Positions 19,764 through 31,361 of a DNA stretch of 51,227 nt are shown one piece after another; position 1 is the first letter of the stretch; each line of letters begins with the position of its first letter. The stretch is from contig JBBHKE010001698.1 of the NCBI GenBank assembly GCA_037447655.1, positions 79,574 to 130,800 on the forward strand, given 5' to 3'. A program made the translations under genes and the position numbers. The notes beneath the pieces were generated by a model, which saw nothing but the letters and a program-made list of their open reading frames with translations, was not told the origin of the DNA and made no database searches. Origin of the DNA: Zygnema cylindricum. Taxonomy: Eukaryota > Streptophyta > Zygnematophyceae > Zygnematales > Zygnemataceae.

Positions 19764-22700
19764 ATGGTTGATGATGGAGCACCGGCTGCTTCTGGCCGCG
19801 AGGAGAAAAGATGGACAATCAGTGACTTTGAGATTGGAAGGCCTTTAGGTCGAGGAAAGTTTGGTAACGTTTATTTGGCTCGGGAAAAGAAAGTGAGCAA
19901 CCTTTTTTAACACCAATTGCTGTAACTGTTTGAACATGTCAGAAAACTGCTTTCTGTAGATATTACGAGCATGACGTTTCCAGTTATACAGCTTTCAGTA
20001 TATTTTGTTTTTCACGCTTAGTGCCGTGGCGGTATTTTGAACATGCAGAAAACCTGCTTTCTGTAGATAGTAAGAGAACAATGTCTCCATCTAGACAGTT
20101 TTTAGTGTTGTTTATTTATGTCTCTCACACCTATTACTGTGGCTGTTTTTGGAACATGTCAAAAACTTGTTTCATTTCTGTGGAGGATAAGATAATGCTG
20201 TCTCCAGATTTAACAGTTTTTAGTATATTTTACTTATGTTTTTGACATTATTGCTGAGGCAGATTGTTGAGCATGTCAAAAACCTGCGTCCTGTAAATAA
20301 TAAGAGAATTCTATTTCCAGTTACTCAAGTTTTAGCGTAGTTTATGTATATTTTTTACACCAATAAATGTGGCTGTTTTTCAACATGTTAAAAACTTGCT
20401 TTCTGTAGATAATAAGTGAATGGTGTCTCCAGTTATACAGTTTTCAGTACAGTTTATTTGTGTTTTTCCGACTAATTGAGTTTGACTATTTCTGGAACTT
20501 CAGTTGATAATAAGAGAATACTGTATCCAGTTTTAAAGCTTTTTAGAATAGTCGTTTATGTTTTTCATACTAATTGACATGACTGGTTTTTTGACATGTC
20601 AAGAACTTGCTTAGTTTTGGTAGATAGTAAGAGAATGTTGTCTCAAGTTATACAGTTTTCAGTAGAGTTTCTTTACGTTTTTCGCACTAATTGCTGTGAG
20701 TATTTTTTGAAGGCGTCACAAACTCGCTTCTGTGAAAATAAGAGAATGTTGTCTCCAGTTATACAGTTATTAGTACAGGTTGATTATATCTTTCACACTA
20801 ATTCCTGGGATTGGTTTTTGAGCATGTCAAAAACTTGCTTTCTGTCGGTAGATAGTAAGAGAATTCTGTCTCCAGTTATACGGTTTTTAGTATCGTTTGT
20901 TTGAATGGCATAAAGCTGAATGACGTCCATTCGGGTGATAAATTTGGTTTTTCAAGCATCTTCAGCCTTTCAATTGCTCATCACTACAAGAAAATCAGTT
21001 AAGTTTTGGTTCCCGAATCAAGTTATTTTGAGGAAACAATAATCATGGTTATAAGCAATGGATTGTTAGCTTCTTAGAGTGACTTTTTGATAGAGCAAAA
21101 AGGTCAAAACGTTGTATTCAAATTTGATGGACTACTGAGAAAATCTTAAATAGTATGCATAATCATTTAAAGAAGAAACTAAAAGAACTTTTTATTTGTG
21201 ATCTTACAGAGTCAGTATGTAGTGGCCCTCAAAGTTTTATTCAAGAGTCAACTTCAGGAATCTCAAGTAGAGCATCAGCTTCGTCGAGAAATTGAGATCC
21301 AGAGTCATCTACGACATCAAGCAATTCTTCGGCTTTTCGGCTATTTCTATGACGAAGTAAGTTTGAATAAAATTATATTGTCCAGTTCAATATTCTGGCT
21401 TTTTGGCTGAAGTAAGTTTGTAAAAAAATATGTAGTCCGCTTCAATTTTTGGCTTTGCGGCTATTTCTATGATGAAGTAAGTTTGGAAAAAATATATTTG
21501 TCCAGTTCATCCGCAATGAGTGTCTCTTTCTTGCTTGTTTCTTAACACGCTAAAAAAAAAAATTCTGGTATATAGTTGACAAGGATGATGAATCTGATTC
21601 TTTCCTTTCATAAATGTATAGGCCAGGCTTAGAGTTCATTCTGTTATGGCTCAGTCTTGTGTAGTTGATTTCAAGTTGAGCGGCAGGAACTGATGAAAAA
21701 TAGGGAGGAAAGTTTTTTTCCATATTTCATTGTAACTTGTGAAAATTATGGATTGCATACTTGTGAGAAATTTACTCTCAAGTTTACAGATGGGCTCTGG
21801 ACTCTGGATGTGGAGTCTGGATATTTCAACTTTTTGAACTAATGGTTTTAAATTAGAAGGCAATTGGAGGTTTGCATTTTTGTTGTTTACTTGCATGGTT
21901 TGGAAACAGAGGTGTAGCTTTCGTATGAGGTCCTGTATTCTGTCTTCTTTTGGATTCTTTCCTACTTGTACATTTTGTTTATTAGTTCAGCTGAAGGGAT
22001 GGCATATGATGATTTCCTTTACTTATTAACAAACTCTTATTTTCTGGAATGGTTTTTACAGTAAATGTAAGTGTGAAGGCAGATATTGTCATTTGAAGGT
22101 TCAAATCTTGGTTTTTGGTCATTGCCGGTTTCTCGGAACCGCGAAAACAATTTACCCTGTTAAAATTTTCAAGTTAACATCTGAAGGAGCAAAACGATAC
22201 CGAATATTTCTGGATTAGGCAAATCTGAATCCACTAATCTGTCCGTGGAATTGTTTTTCTGCTGGTTCGGTCCAGTATCACTTCTCTCCCTCTCTCTCTC
22301 TCAGTCTCTCCCTCCTCTTCCTCTCCCTCCCTCTTTCCATCCCCTACTCTTCCTTCCTCTCTCCCTCTCTCTCCCTCTCTCTCTCTCTATTTCTCCTCCC
22401 TCTCCGTCTCTCCGTCTATTTGCCTTAACAATGCCTGTTTTTCTCTTCCTTTTTTTCTCTTCTCAGACAAAAGTTTACCTTATTTTGGAATTTGCTGCAA
22501 ATGGAGAGTTGTACAAAGAACTTCAAAGATATCGAACTTTCAACGAGAAACGGGCAGCCACGGTAATCTAAGCCCTTAGTGTTTCCATCTTTTATTCCTT
22601 TTTGTTTTATGCTTCCGTTCTTTGCTTTATCATTTGTGTGCTTTCAACTCTTTCTTAGCCCTTTTGTTATCCACTTTCCTTTTGTTCCGTTCCTTTTTTA

Positions 22701-25700
22701 TGTTTCTTTCTTTTGTTTGATAGTTTATATGCTTCTCAATTTCGTTTTTTTTTTTTTTCTCTATTCCTGTTTTTTTGCTCAAATATTTTCCTTGTGTGGC
22801 TGCTGTATTACTTTTCCTTTTACATCTACATTTAGTTGTCAGTTTCTCCCCCATCCTCCCTTTCTCTCTTCCTCTTCCTCCTTCCTCTCCTCCTCCTCCT
22901 CACCTTCTATCTTCCCAGCCTTCCCATTCCTTCCTCCTCCCTGTCTTATCTGTGTAATAGTTTTGATTGATGCTGTTTTGTTGTCATTTTTTCTTTTCTA
23001 TGCTGTTTCTTTTTCCTCCAACTTTTTGCTCTTTTTCTTTTGCAAATTTAACAACACCTCCTTGTTTGGCAAAAGTTCGTTGAAACTTTAAAACTTAAAA
23101 CTCCAACTCCAGCTCCAACTTAAAAACTTTTGTTGACTTTTGTTTGTTTAGTTGCTTTTGTTGTTTTGGATGTACTCACTGAAAAATATGTGCAAATTCA
23201 TCAGAAAGTAAAAATTATAAGTATACAACTATAAACTCTATAAGGCCATTATTTGCTTCTTTCATAAAGATGTTTAGAGTCAAAAAAACCTTCTGACGCT
23301 TCTGTTGAAACTTTCATTGGGAATGCTAATCTGTTGAAGTATCAAATTGTCACTTGAAAACTAAATTTTTATGAAATAATAAGAAAGTGAAGACTATCAT
23401 CATAAACTACATACTTATCGTTTGTATTTAAGAAAGTAAAAACAAAATGTTTAAGCCATTATTTGATTCTTTCAGAAGGATATTCAAAACTCTCATCAGA
23501 AAGACTTAGCTGTTGAAGTATCAAAATATCAATTAAAAAACTTATTTTCATGAAATATTATGGTTTATTTTGCAGTATATTTCCTCCTTAGCCGGAGCTC
23601 TCCAGTATTGCCATTCGAAACATGTGATTCACAGAGATATCAAACCGGAGAATCTTCTTATCGGGGCTCAAGTGAGACTTTTCAACCGAAAACTGGCATT
23701 TTTTTAATAGTTTTTAGTCTTTTAAGTATGCAAACAACAACCTGCGGTACAATTTCCTCTGCGTTACATTTTTCTTTGTGTAACAGTGGAGTTTTTCTGG
23801 CTTTGGAGTCTTAACATTGGACTAAATATGTTGGTTTTCTATGATAATTTAAAGTCAATCATATGCTTTTCCGGTTTTGTTGACTAAATATGGAGTATGT
23901 TCCTTTGTATGATAATTTTTTGCATTTGTAGATTGAATAGTGGACTAAATATGCTGTTCTGGGTGATAGTTTAGAGTTTTTTTCGTTTTGTCGACTGAAT
24001 ATTGGACTAAAAATGTTTTTGTGTATGTTTTTTTTTTTCAGGGCGAGTTAAAAATTGCAGATTTTGGATGGTCTGTCCACGCACCCAACAATCGACGACA
24101 AACATTATGTGGAACTCTCGACTATCTCCCTCCTGAAATGGGTACGAATTAAAAAACATCAATTTATGAATGTTTCCTTTGGCTTGAAAACAGCACTAAG
24201 AAATTACAATAGAAAGATAAATGAGGAAGTTATGTGTAAGAAATTATGTCAGAAATTTATTTCCAATCGATAGCGAAGCCAGGATAGTTAGTATATTTAC
24301 ATTTTGTTTCGAATTTTGTTCCCAAATTTTGGAGTGAACCGAGAAGGCGGGTTTTCCTAATGGCCCTACAATATAAACTCCAATCAATTGGTCAGTCAAC
24401 TTTTAATCAAAATTATAGAGGAAGAGGGGGAGGGAGAGGGGAAGGGAAAAGTAATTTTAAAAATTGTTTCCGGGATTGGCAGTTGAAGGAAGGGAGCACA
24501 ATGCTGGTGTGGACATTTGGAGTTTGGGCGTTCTTTGCTACGAATTTCTTTACGGAAAAGCTCCATTTGAAGCCGAAGGACATACAGAGACATATAAAAG
24601 GTAAGATTTTTTTTGCCAGAAACATATAAACGTGTTTGTCATAAACATTTAAACGGTAAGAAAATTGAAAATCAATAACATATAAACGGTAAAAACTGTT
24701 TTTCAAAAACATATAAACGGTAAAAAATTGTTCGTCAGAAACTTATAGACAGCAAGAAATTGTTTGTCAGGATCAAAGACGAGCCTTCACATGAAATTTA
24801 AGTTATTCGCAATAATGGTCTGAAAGCTAGTTCTTCAATTTCCCCCCCTTTTTTTTTCTTTTCATTGGTTGAGTTTTATGGGCACCAAAATTTCACTATT
24901 CCTAAATTTAAAATGGACTCTGTAATTTCACTTCAGACCTTATCATACTTAACCAATAGGTTCGAGTATTGGTGATTTTGTAAACAATATTTTCTCTGTT
25001 ATTTTCACTTGTTTCCATTTTTTCTCTATTCACTTTTGTTGGAGTGGATTCCCATTTCCAATATCCTATACTTAATCTATAGGCTTAGAAAATCGGCGAG
25101 TTTATAAGAATATACTGTTTATTTTGTTCACTTTTTGTGATTTTTGCTTTTCCATTTTTAAAAATTTCAGAATTGTTCGAGTGGATTTACATTTTCCTTC
25201 AAAACCAGAAGTGAGCGATACTGCGAAAGACTTCATTTCGAAGGTCAGAGATTCTCTTTTTAAATATAATCCTAGATTTTCTTCCTAAATAAACCTGTTT
25301 ACTCTTTCTTTGTTAAATTCAAATGATATGTTGTCTTTTTGAAACTAAAATTATAAGTGAGAGATCCTCTTCCTAAAAAGCCTCTTCCTGAAAGTTCTTA
25401 AGTACTCTTTCTTCATAAAAGACATAGGAGCGATTCTTTTCCTAAAAATGTTTGTATACGATTTCTTCATAGAATCCCTCACTGCCTTTCATTCCAAAGC
25501 TATGATACATGCTGGCCATGACTTTTCACTTTCTTCTATCTCAGTCTTGACTCACAGTTTATTTTGTCTTCAGTTTTGGACTTTCAGTTTTTTTTCTCGT
25601 CAGCTTTGACTTTCAGTTTCTGTTCTCTTCAGTTTTGACTTTCAGTTTCTTTTCTCTTCAGCTTTGATTTTCAGTTTCTTTTCATTTTCGATTTCAGTTT

Positions 25701-25939
25701 GTTTCTCTTCCAAGAAGATTCTCAAAACTGAAACCCATTGCTCTAACTCGCTGATCTCTCCTTTTTCATTTTTCCGTTTTTTTTTTTTTTCTGGTTTCCT
25801 TGACCAGCTATTGGTAAAAGACTCTACAAAGAGATTGACACTCTCGGGAGTTCTGACGCATCCGTGGATAGTGGAAAACGCTGTCCCTAATGGTACCTGG
25901 AAATTGGAGCCCAGCAGAGGGCAACCGGTTTTTAGATAA
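19764..25939 (+). CDS. AUR1: Aurora kinase, plant alpha type
   Basis: Seen: eight exons, 19764-19892, 21210-21356, 22467-22562, 23576-23671, 24042-24141, 24483-24600, 25171-25243 and 25808-25939, join in phase into 296 codons plus TAA. The kinase domain has the glycine loop LGRGKFG (28-34), VVALK with the ATP-binding Lys 51, HRDIKPEN (143-150), DFG (163-165), activation Thr 177 in [22 protein letters not shown], and HPWIVENA near the end. Known: Aurora kinases phosphorylate histone H3 and spindle/cytokinesis substrates. [19 protein letters not shown] is the plant alpha-Aurora signature (AUR1/2, TPX2-dependent spindle kinases), unlike beta AUR3. Odd: LRHQAILRL replaces the usual LRHPNILRL; introns 1, 2, 4, 6 and 7 are full of tandem repeats. 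The start ATG precedes a short 16-residue tail, normal for the family. Confidence 0.96.
19905..20905 (+). repeat. Nine-unit ~110-bp tandem array filling Aurora intron 1
   Basis: Units begin near 19911, 20018, 20128, 20247, 20363, 20471, 20570, 20688 and 20798. Each has an AATTGCTGTGGCTGTTTT-like start, AACATGTCAAAAACTTGCTT, CTGTAGATAGTAAGAGAAT, GTCTCCAGTTATACAG and TTTAGTATAGTTTATTTATG. Spacing is 99-119 bp. Homology is clear by eye though diverged. Confidence 0.85.
21329..21510 (+). repeat. Triplicated exon 2 end with splice donor (Aurora)
   Basis: The last bases of exon 2 plus donor (GGCTATTTCTATGACGAA + GTAAGTTTG) are followed by two more copies in the intron: GGCTTTTTGGCTGAAGTAAG (21395-) with a 9-bp deletion, and GGCTATTTCTATGATGAAGT (about 21461-). 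Each is followed by TTTG, an A run and TTGTCCAGTTCA or TAGTCCGCTTCA. Unit about 55-65 bp. Confidence 0.85.
22270..22465 (+). repeat. CT-rich low-complexity tract at the end of Aurora intron 2
   Basis: Degenerate CTCTCCCTCT runs ending in the acceptor TTCTCTTCTCAG. It provides a very long polypyrimidine tract. Confidence 0.8.
23243..23563 (+). repeat. Duplicated segment in Aurora intron 3
   Basis: Two copies of a segment with GCCATTATTTG.TTCTTTCA, then TGTTGAAGTATCAAA and ATGAAATA: 23243-23390 and 23452-23563. The second has a deletion of about 40 bp. The second copy ends just before the acceptor of exon 4. Confidence 0.7.
23806..24010 (+). repeat. Three-copy repeat in Aurora intron 4
   Basis: ATTGGACTAAATATG recurs about every 65-130 bp (23815, 23938, 24000, with a fourth, shorter GACTAAATATGG near 23882), each followed by TATGATAATTT- or GTGATAGTTT-like sequence. 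Confidence 0.6.
24585..24775 (+). repeat. Repeated exon 6 end with splice donor (Aurora)
   Basis: The exon 6 end ACATATAAAAG + GTAAGATTTTTTTTGCCAG is followed by AACATATAAACG, AACATTTAAACGGTAAGAAA, AACATATAAACGGTAAAAAC and AACATATAAACGGTAAAAAA units, spaced 25-45 bp. Several keep a usable GGTAAG or GGTAAA donor. Confidence 0.75.
25545..25690 (+). repeat. Short tandem repeat in Aurora intron 7
   Basis: Four or five copies of a unit of about 38 bp like CAGTTTTGACTTTCAGTTTC + TTTTCTCTT. Confidence 0.75.
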
Positions 25940-27365
25940 ACAATCTCTTTTTGACTCGTTTTTGACTGGCTTTTTAGTTCTTTTCATCTTGCGTCGCGTT
26001 TTCTTTTCTTTCCAAGTTTTCTTCTCGATTCAAGTTTTTTTTGAAGACATACCGCCCAATATTACAGAACAAAGTTGGTGTAGGACAATTAGAAATTTGA
26101 AACTTTGTCATCCTTCTTCCTCTTAAAATATTTTTAGCATTTTCAATTTATGCAGTTGAATACCATTTGAGTTAGTATTTGAAGATGGCAAAATAGTTCA
26201 AAAAATTTTCAAAGATTCTTCCCAGATTCTCCAAGGATTCTTCGACGATTCTCCAAAAACCACTAAATAAATTGTGTCTTTTCTTGTTACGCATGGGCTC
26301 GAGATTACAGGTTTATGCTGAGTAATTGAGTAATTACAAGTAATCAGAAAGCTCCTTAGTAAAAAAGAAAAGGACCATACTGGTTGTATGGTAATATGTG
26401 AGAAGTCGAGACTTTGGTTCTTGGGTCCTAGTTTTGGTGTATCTCACTGGGAATAATAAGTCATTTTTTGTTTGGCACTTTTTTTGCTTGCTTTCATGGT
26501 GAAGATGAGACTTTATTTTGGTCCATTTTAAATCACAAAGCGGATTTGCAATTAAGAGACTTAAAAGTTGATTGGAAACAGTTTGAATTTGAACTGTTGT
26601 ATAAAAGATGCGATTTGCTTACCTCGCTCGTATTTGGAATTTGAAGAAAAGAAACAGTTAAGAAACCTATGATTGGGGGAATTTTATACTTTATTTGGAA
26701 AAGAATAATGGACGGCTGTTGCTGTAGAAAAATATGGTTTTTTTTTATATATATAGCAACATTGTAACATGTTGGCATGTGCCTTAAAAAGAAAAAAGGG
26801 TTTTCAATGTCGGCCCGTACACTACTACAACTGAAGCTGTACGGTTTTGTCTAACTCTGTCTCGGTTATTCATCCTAGAGTTTTGAAAATTCTGTTAACA
26901 AATTTTGCAAAATCTCGTCATATCGCAATCCGATATCCATACAAAATCCTAGCAAGACTTCCAAGTGTCAGCTGGTATCCTGCCCGTATTCAGCATTGGA
27001 AGAATCTTTATTCCGAATCTTGCGAACGAAAAACTATCTGGGTATAAAGGGGATAAAAGAAAGAACAAAAAAACATTTCAAGACAGCAAGAGTCGAGAAA
27101 AAAAAAGCCAAAGGCATATAGAACAAACAAACAAACTAGACGACGCTAACTAAACCAAGTAACCACCAGAACTAATTAAAGCTACCCAAACAGAGAAAAA
27201 TCTAGAGTAGTTGACTATATACAACCTGAAGAAAAAAGATCATGGTTATGGACTAGATCCCTTGGTGGAAAATTTGAGGGGGGGCTGCCTGTCATTTTTT
27301 TTCTACTACCGTGCTTTGTCTGAGGAGAGCCAGCTTTTTCACTCGCTAAAGGGCAGATGACAGTA
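25940..27365. other. Aurora 3' flank and intergenic sequence
   Basis: AT-rich with no exon or named element recognised. Imperfect AGATTCTCCAAGGATTCTTC repeats occur near 26210-26260. The 3' UTR and polyadenylation site are probably within the first few hundred bases. Confidence 0.4.
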
Positions 27366-27582
27366 CATTGTGAATCGCTATTAGTGTTGATGTTTTTTTC
27401 CGCCACTAAAACATCTTTTCTCCGTACACACATGTCGGGTTGTGGATCCGGCGGTTGCGATTGAAAGGCAAGATTCTCACCGTCCGATCAGCGGTCTCCA
27501 CTTGAAAATCGAACAAGTGTGCGCGGAGAAAATATCATTTAAGTGGCAAAAAAAACATTAACTCTACTAGCGATACACGGTG
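27366..27582. mobile_element. Short TIR element, ~210-bp family, copy 7
   Basis: TA, then CATTGTGAATCGCTATTAGT, and at the right ACTAGCGATACACGGTG, then TA. The interior matches the family (CCACTAAAACATCTTTTCTC and its inverse). Confidence 0.85.
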
Positions 27583-27626
27583 TAGTTGACGGTATAAAGC
27601 AAGACGAAGGCTCGGTGGAGGACTCC

Positions 27627-28640
27627 TCAAGCCTCTTGATTCAAATGTTTATCGCGCACAATTGCGTAGGAAATCATCAAAGAACTGTCAAGCTGGAACC
27701 TCGGAAGGCCCAAGGAAGTAGTGAATTGGAGGATGGAGCATTGGAGTCCATTCAATGAATTGAATGATTCGGCCTCGTTGAGAGCCACCATCACTCTTAT
27801 CATAACATCGCATACTGATAAAATCCCAACGACCACGATGTCGCACGAGAAGTCCTCATCAAGACGGTTGGTAATCAAGTGCCCTAGTTTCTAACACTTA
27901 TAGCAAGCGTTGTTACTCAACTCAGTCTGTAGGTTTGTCAGCATAGTGTTTACCTCTACCTCCTCCTTTGAACCTCTTGCAACCCCTCTACCACAGAGTA
28001 AATTTAGCTCCGCGGTTTCAAGAGTACTTACATTTCATATTCACGTACTAACTGGGCCCTCTTGAAACACAATCTCTCTTCTATTTTGTCATTTTCACAT
28101 AATTAAATGTGAAGTTGTCAAGTTATAAGTTGTAAGTTGTTGCTCATTCTTCTAGCCAACAATATCTCCTCCAAATGGGCCCAATTATTTGACAGACAAT
28201 ATAAGAACAGTTGTACTTTTTTCGCTCTTTTTTATGATTTTGTCGTGACTAATCAACTGTTCGTTCAAAATATTTTACTTCTTTACGACATTATCAATAG
28301 ACTCTTTATGTTTAGATCTCAACCATATAAAATATTGAACTATATATTGACTGATGTCTTTAACCCCCTTGTCAAACTGGTTCTCTAAGGACTTTTAGTA
28401 CTCGTAGATATTGTCGTGGGTTAAGAATTGATCATGCAGCGAACCATTTCAAACATCTCTCATCCAATCTCCACAATTCCGGTGCCTTTGGATCTTTTGG
28501 TTTTCATTCTTCTCCACCGAAAATTTTATATAATTTTTTAAAAATCAATTGTCCCTCAATGTATATATTCCAAACGACATAGTTAGGGTCATTGAATAGC
28601 ATAGGTTTTCTGGACATTTGAAAGATTTTACAAACCTCAA
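27627..28640 (-). pseudogene. Decayed Ty1/copia gag with zinc knuckle
   Basis: On the minus strand, with stops and frame changes, the order is a copia gag (UBN2-type) region with ILNEQLISHDKIIKKSEK around 28240-28190, then a Gly/Arg-rich linker (about 27970), then a CCHC-like zinc knuckle CYKC-KLGH (about 27910-27880) interrupted by a stop at its fifth position. Below it an open frame of 83 codons may be the protease region but lacks a clear DTGA/DSGA site. Integrase and reverse transcriptase are missing. LTRs not identified. Confidence 0.65.
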
Positions 28641-29380
28641 GTTATTTGTCAAAGTCTAGGTCCTTATCTTCCACTTTATGTTTTCACTTTCTTTCCCGTT
28701 TTTTCTTAGCATATTCATTACCGATTTCCGCACTGTCATCACTCGAGCTTGGATCACCCGGTTGTTTAACTGGTTTTGAATCTTTTTTTTGTCCTTGTTC
28801 TCATTAGAGAATTTTCTCCTCAACATACCCTCCCATATATTCGACCAATTCAAACAACCCATTATCCAATTGTTGGCACTTTCAAACCTGTCTCATGTGA
28901 AGGGATCAGTTGGGATTCATTCCTCACTACTGATGATCTCCTTGGAATCTGAATTGCACATGAGATTCACGAAACAACCCTTTGGGGGAAAGACGCTATT
29001 CTAAATGATCAAGTGAATCCCTCAAAACTGCGGTTAAGGTGTAGATGGCGAAGGTGTAGATTTATTTTTCCCTCTCATCACTAGTAGCTTATTGGAGTAG
29101 TAACTTGCTCGGATAACAATTAATAAGATCACCACACGATAAGAGTGTGCCCAACACAAGGCTTCATTAGCGAAAGCTCACAATAAAAAAGTCACTCTCG
29201 TAGCATTAACCATAAAACACACAAATTTCAACCAATATAAGAGGCTTTTCTTATCATCCAAAAGCTTTTCTTACAACACTCAAAATATTCTCTCTCTCTT
29301 CCCTCTCAACTCTGAAAGACAAATAGGATTCGAGCTAACTGTACACTTCCAAACTATAAACGACATAATCGACCACCGAA
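28641..29380. other. Possible upstream part of the same retrotransposon remnant
   Basis: On the minus strand the frame 28862-28656 (GCLNWSNIWEGMLRRKF) could be the N-terminal part of the gag remnant. The rest (28990-29340) might include a degraded LTR, but I find no primer binding site or matching second LTR. Confidence 0.3.
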
Positions 29381-29382
29381 GT

Positions 29383-29513
29383 ATTTCTCCACAACACACT
29401 TGTCCAATTTTCAATTGGGGACCGCCAATCGGATGGTGAGAATCTTGCCTTTCAATCATAACCGTCGGATGAACAATTTGCTAAGCGTGCAATGTGAAAA
29501 TATGTTTTTATGG
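29383..29513. mobile_element. Interior fragment of the ~210-bp TIR family
   Basis: Contains CACACTTGTCCAATTTTCAA, GACCGCCAATCGGATGGTGA and CAATCATAACCGTCGGAT, the family interior, but lacks both terminal repeats. Confidence 0.6.
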
Positions 29514-29515
29514 GT

Positions 29516-30150
29516 GCGTCCCCATGAGCCAAAGTGAAGTTTTTTTTTTGTCGTTTTCCTCAAAATCTTAGCGTCGCACCGATAAAATTACAACCACATG
29601 AAGAAAGTGAAAGAAGTGAAAGCACAGTCGGCGTCATCTTTAAACTTAAAATGTACTAAATGTTGTCCTCTTATGTTTTTCGACCTAAGGCCACGTCATG
29701 CCACGCCATGTTCAAACTTTATTTTAAAACACATGGGAGACGTGCTTTAAATTAAAGCAACGAAGAAAATAATACATGGATTTCAAATCATATTATTTTG
29801 TCTTTTAAAGGTGAAAGTATCAGCTTTGTAGTTGATTAGTTGACTGAATATTTTCACTTGAACACATGAAAATACAATGACTTTTGTGAAATATGCAAAT
29901 TTTTTCAAAGGCACAAAAGGCTTCAAACAATATGTTGGACTTGTTTCTGGTTATGAGGGTCCATTTAAGTATTTTAAAAGTGTACAAGTTGGGTATACAT
30001 GACTGTAAAAAACAATAAATATCGCTTATGACTCGATAAATTGAAATTTTACTTGAAGCGATATTTTGACGATTTTCTTGTAAACTATTCGTAGGATAAA
30101 ACATTTATCAAATGCATGTAACAAAAAGATTACAAAATATAATTTCCTAC
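29516..30150. other. Intergenic sequence, no feature seen
   Basis: AT-rich; one open frame on the minus strand (30104-29820) without recognisable motifs. Confidence 0.35.
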
Positions 30151-30154
30151 TAGG

Positions 30155-30359
30155 CACACGGTGAATCCCTATTAGAGTAAAGAATTAGTGTAGATTTTAT
30201 CTTAGTATTATCAATTTTAAATGGCGTGGCTGGTTTCGATCTGCTTTAAGAATTAATGTTAAGAACATAACAATTAGTACCATGACATCTATTTTTTGGT
30301 CAAATGGCAAAAAAAACCATCACCAAAATAGTGTTAGTGACACAGAGCGATTCGAGGTG
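30155..30359. mobile_element. Diverged short TIR element
   Basis: Left ACACGGTGAATCCCTATTAG, right GTGACACAGAGCGATTCGAG + GTGT. About 205 bp; the interior differs from the main family (contains AATTAGTGTAGATTTTATC). Confidence 0.55.
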
Positions 30360-30506
30360 TATTAAGTTCCAAAACATCATTGTCAATTTAACCTTTATCG
30401 CGAATTTTCCGAAACGGGAAAAAAAGATGCATAGAACTGGTTTCAGAAAATCTTGAATAGTACACCGCAAATCGCTATTAATGTCAATGTTTATTTTGTC
30501 GCTTAA

Positions 30507-31210
30507 GGGTGGACTTCCATTAGCGAAAAAGTGGGGTTTTTTATTGAGCCGTACCGTTTCGTACATGTTCGTACAGAAAATATTTTTTTTCAACGAAAAC
30601 AACATTACAGAAAATTGTCCAAGGTTGTAGGCGTAAACTAGGACCGTCAGATTCGATTGCACTTTTTATCCGTGACGCCACGTCACCAACCCTACAGTTT
30701 GTTAAGACCGTGCACAGGGATGACAGCTCTCGATTACAGAACGTGTAAAATTGGGCCGCGTGGAAAAGAAAAAAAACATCCACGATGGGCGCGCGCATAT
30801 GTGCGTACACGTCGCAAGGGCCACGTGCCTTCTGCCAGGGTGGCTGCGAATCCGCCGAAATTATCGCGTCACGCTCCCACCATCAAAGTTTGCCGCCGCC
30901 TTTTTGTCGTTGCGTTCTGAAATTTTGGGTAGTACATTTAATGCGATCTGTACGAATCATTAATTACCTCCGCTGGTACAGATATTATCTCCACTGGTAC
31001 AGATGTTACCTCCGCTCGTACAGATCCTGCATTCTGACATTGCGTTCGAAGATTCTTTCAAGATTTTAATCATCGAATATTAGCCTACGTGTTACCAACC
31101 AGAATAAGCCACGCAAATAAAAAGTGATTTACAGACTCGACCAAATGGAAGGCACGCCCTTCAGTAATATTTTTCGTACAATTACTGACACGCATAATGG
31201 AAGTCCACCC
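30507..31210. mobile_element. PIF/Harbinger-like TIR element, 704 bp, nested
   Basis: Left GGGTGGACTTCCATTAG, right TAATGGAAGTCCACCC. TAA lies on both sides (30504-30506, 31211-31213), the 3-bp target typical of PIF/Harbinger. It is inserted in the TTAA of the host element. The interior is GC-richer and includes ACCTCCGCTGGTACAGAT-type short repeats near 30965-31025; no transposase found. Confidence 0.8.
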
Positions 31211-31361
31211 TAATACATTTTTTCTCCGTACACATTATTCGGATTGTGGATCTGACGGTTGAGCTTGAAAGATAAGATTGTCAGCTTGGGATTGGCGGTC
31301 TCAAATTGATAATAGGACAAATGTCTACGGAGAAAATAATTTTTAAGTGGCGAAAAAATTA

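Noticed and set aside
22579-23091. 170-codon plus-strand frame in Aurora intron 3
   Set aside because: Pyrimidine-rich Phe/Ser/Pro translation between two validated exons; no domain.
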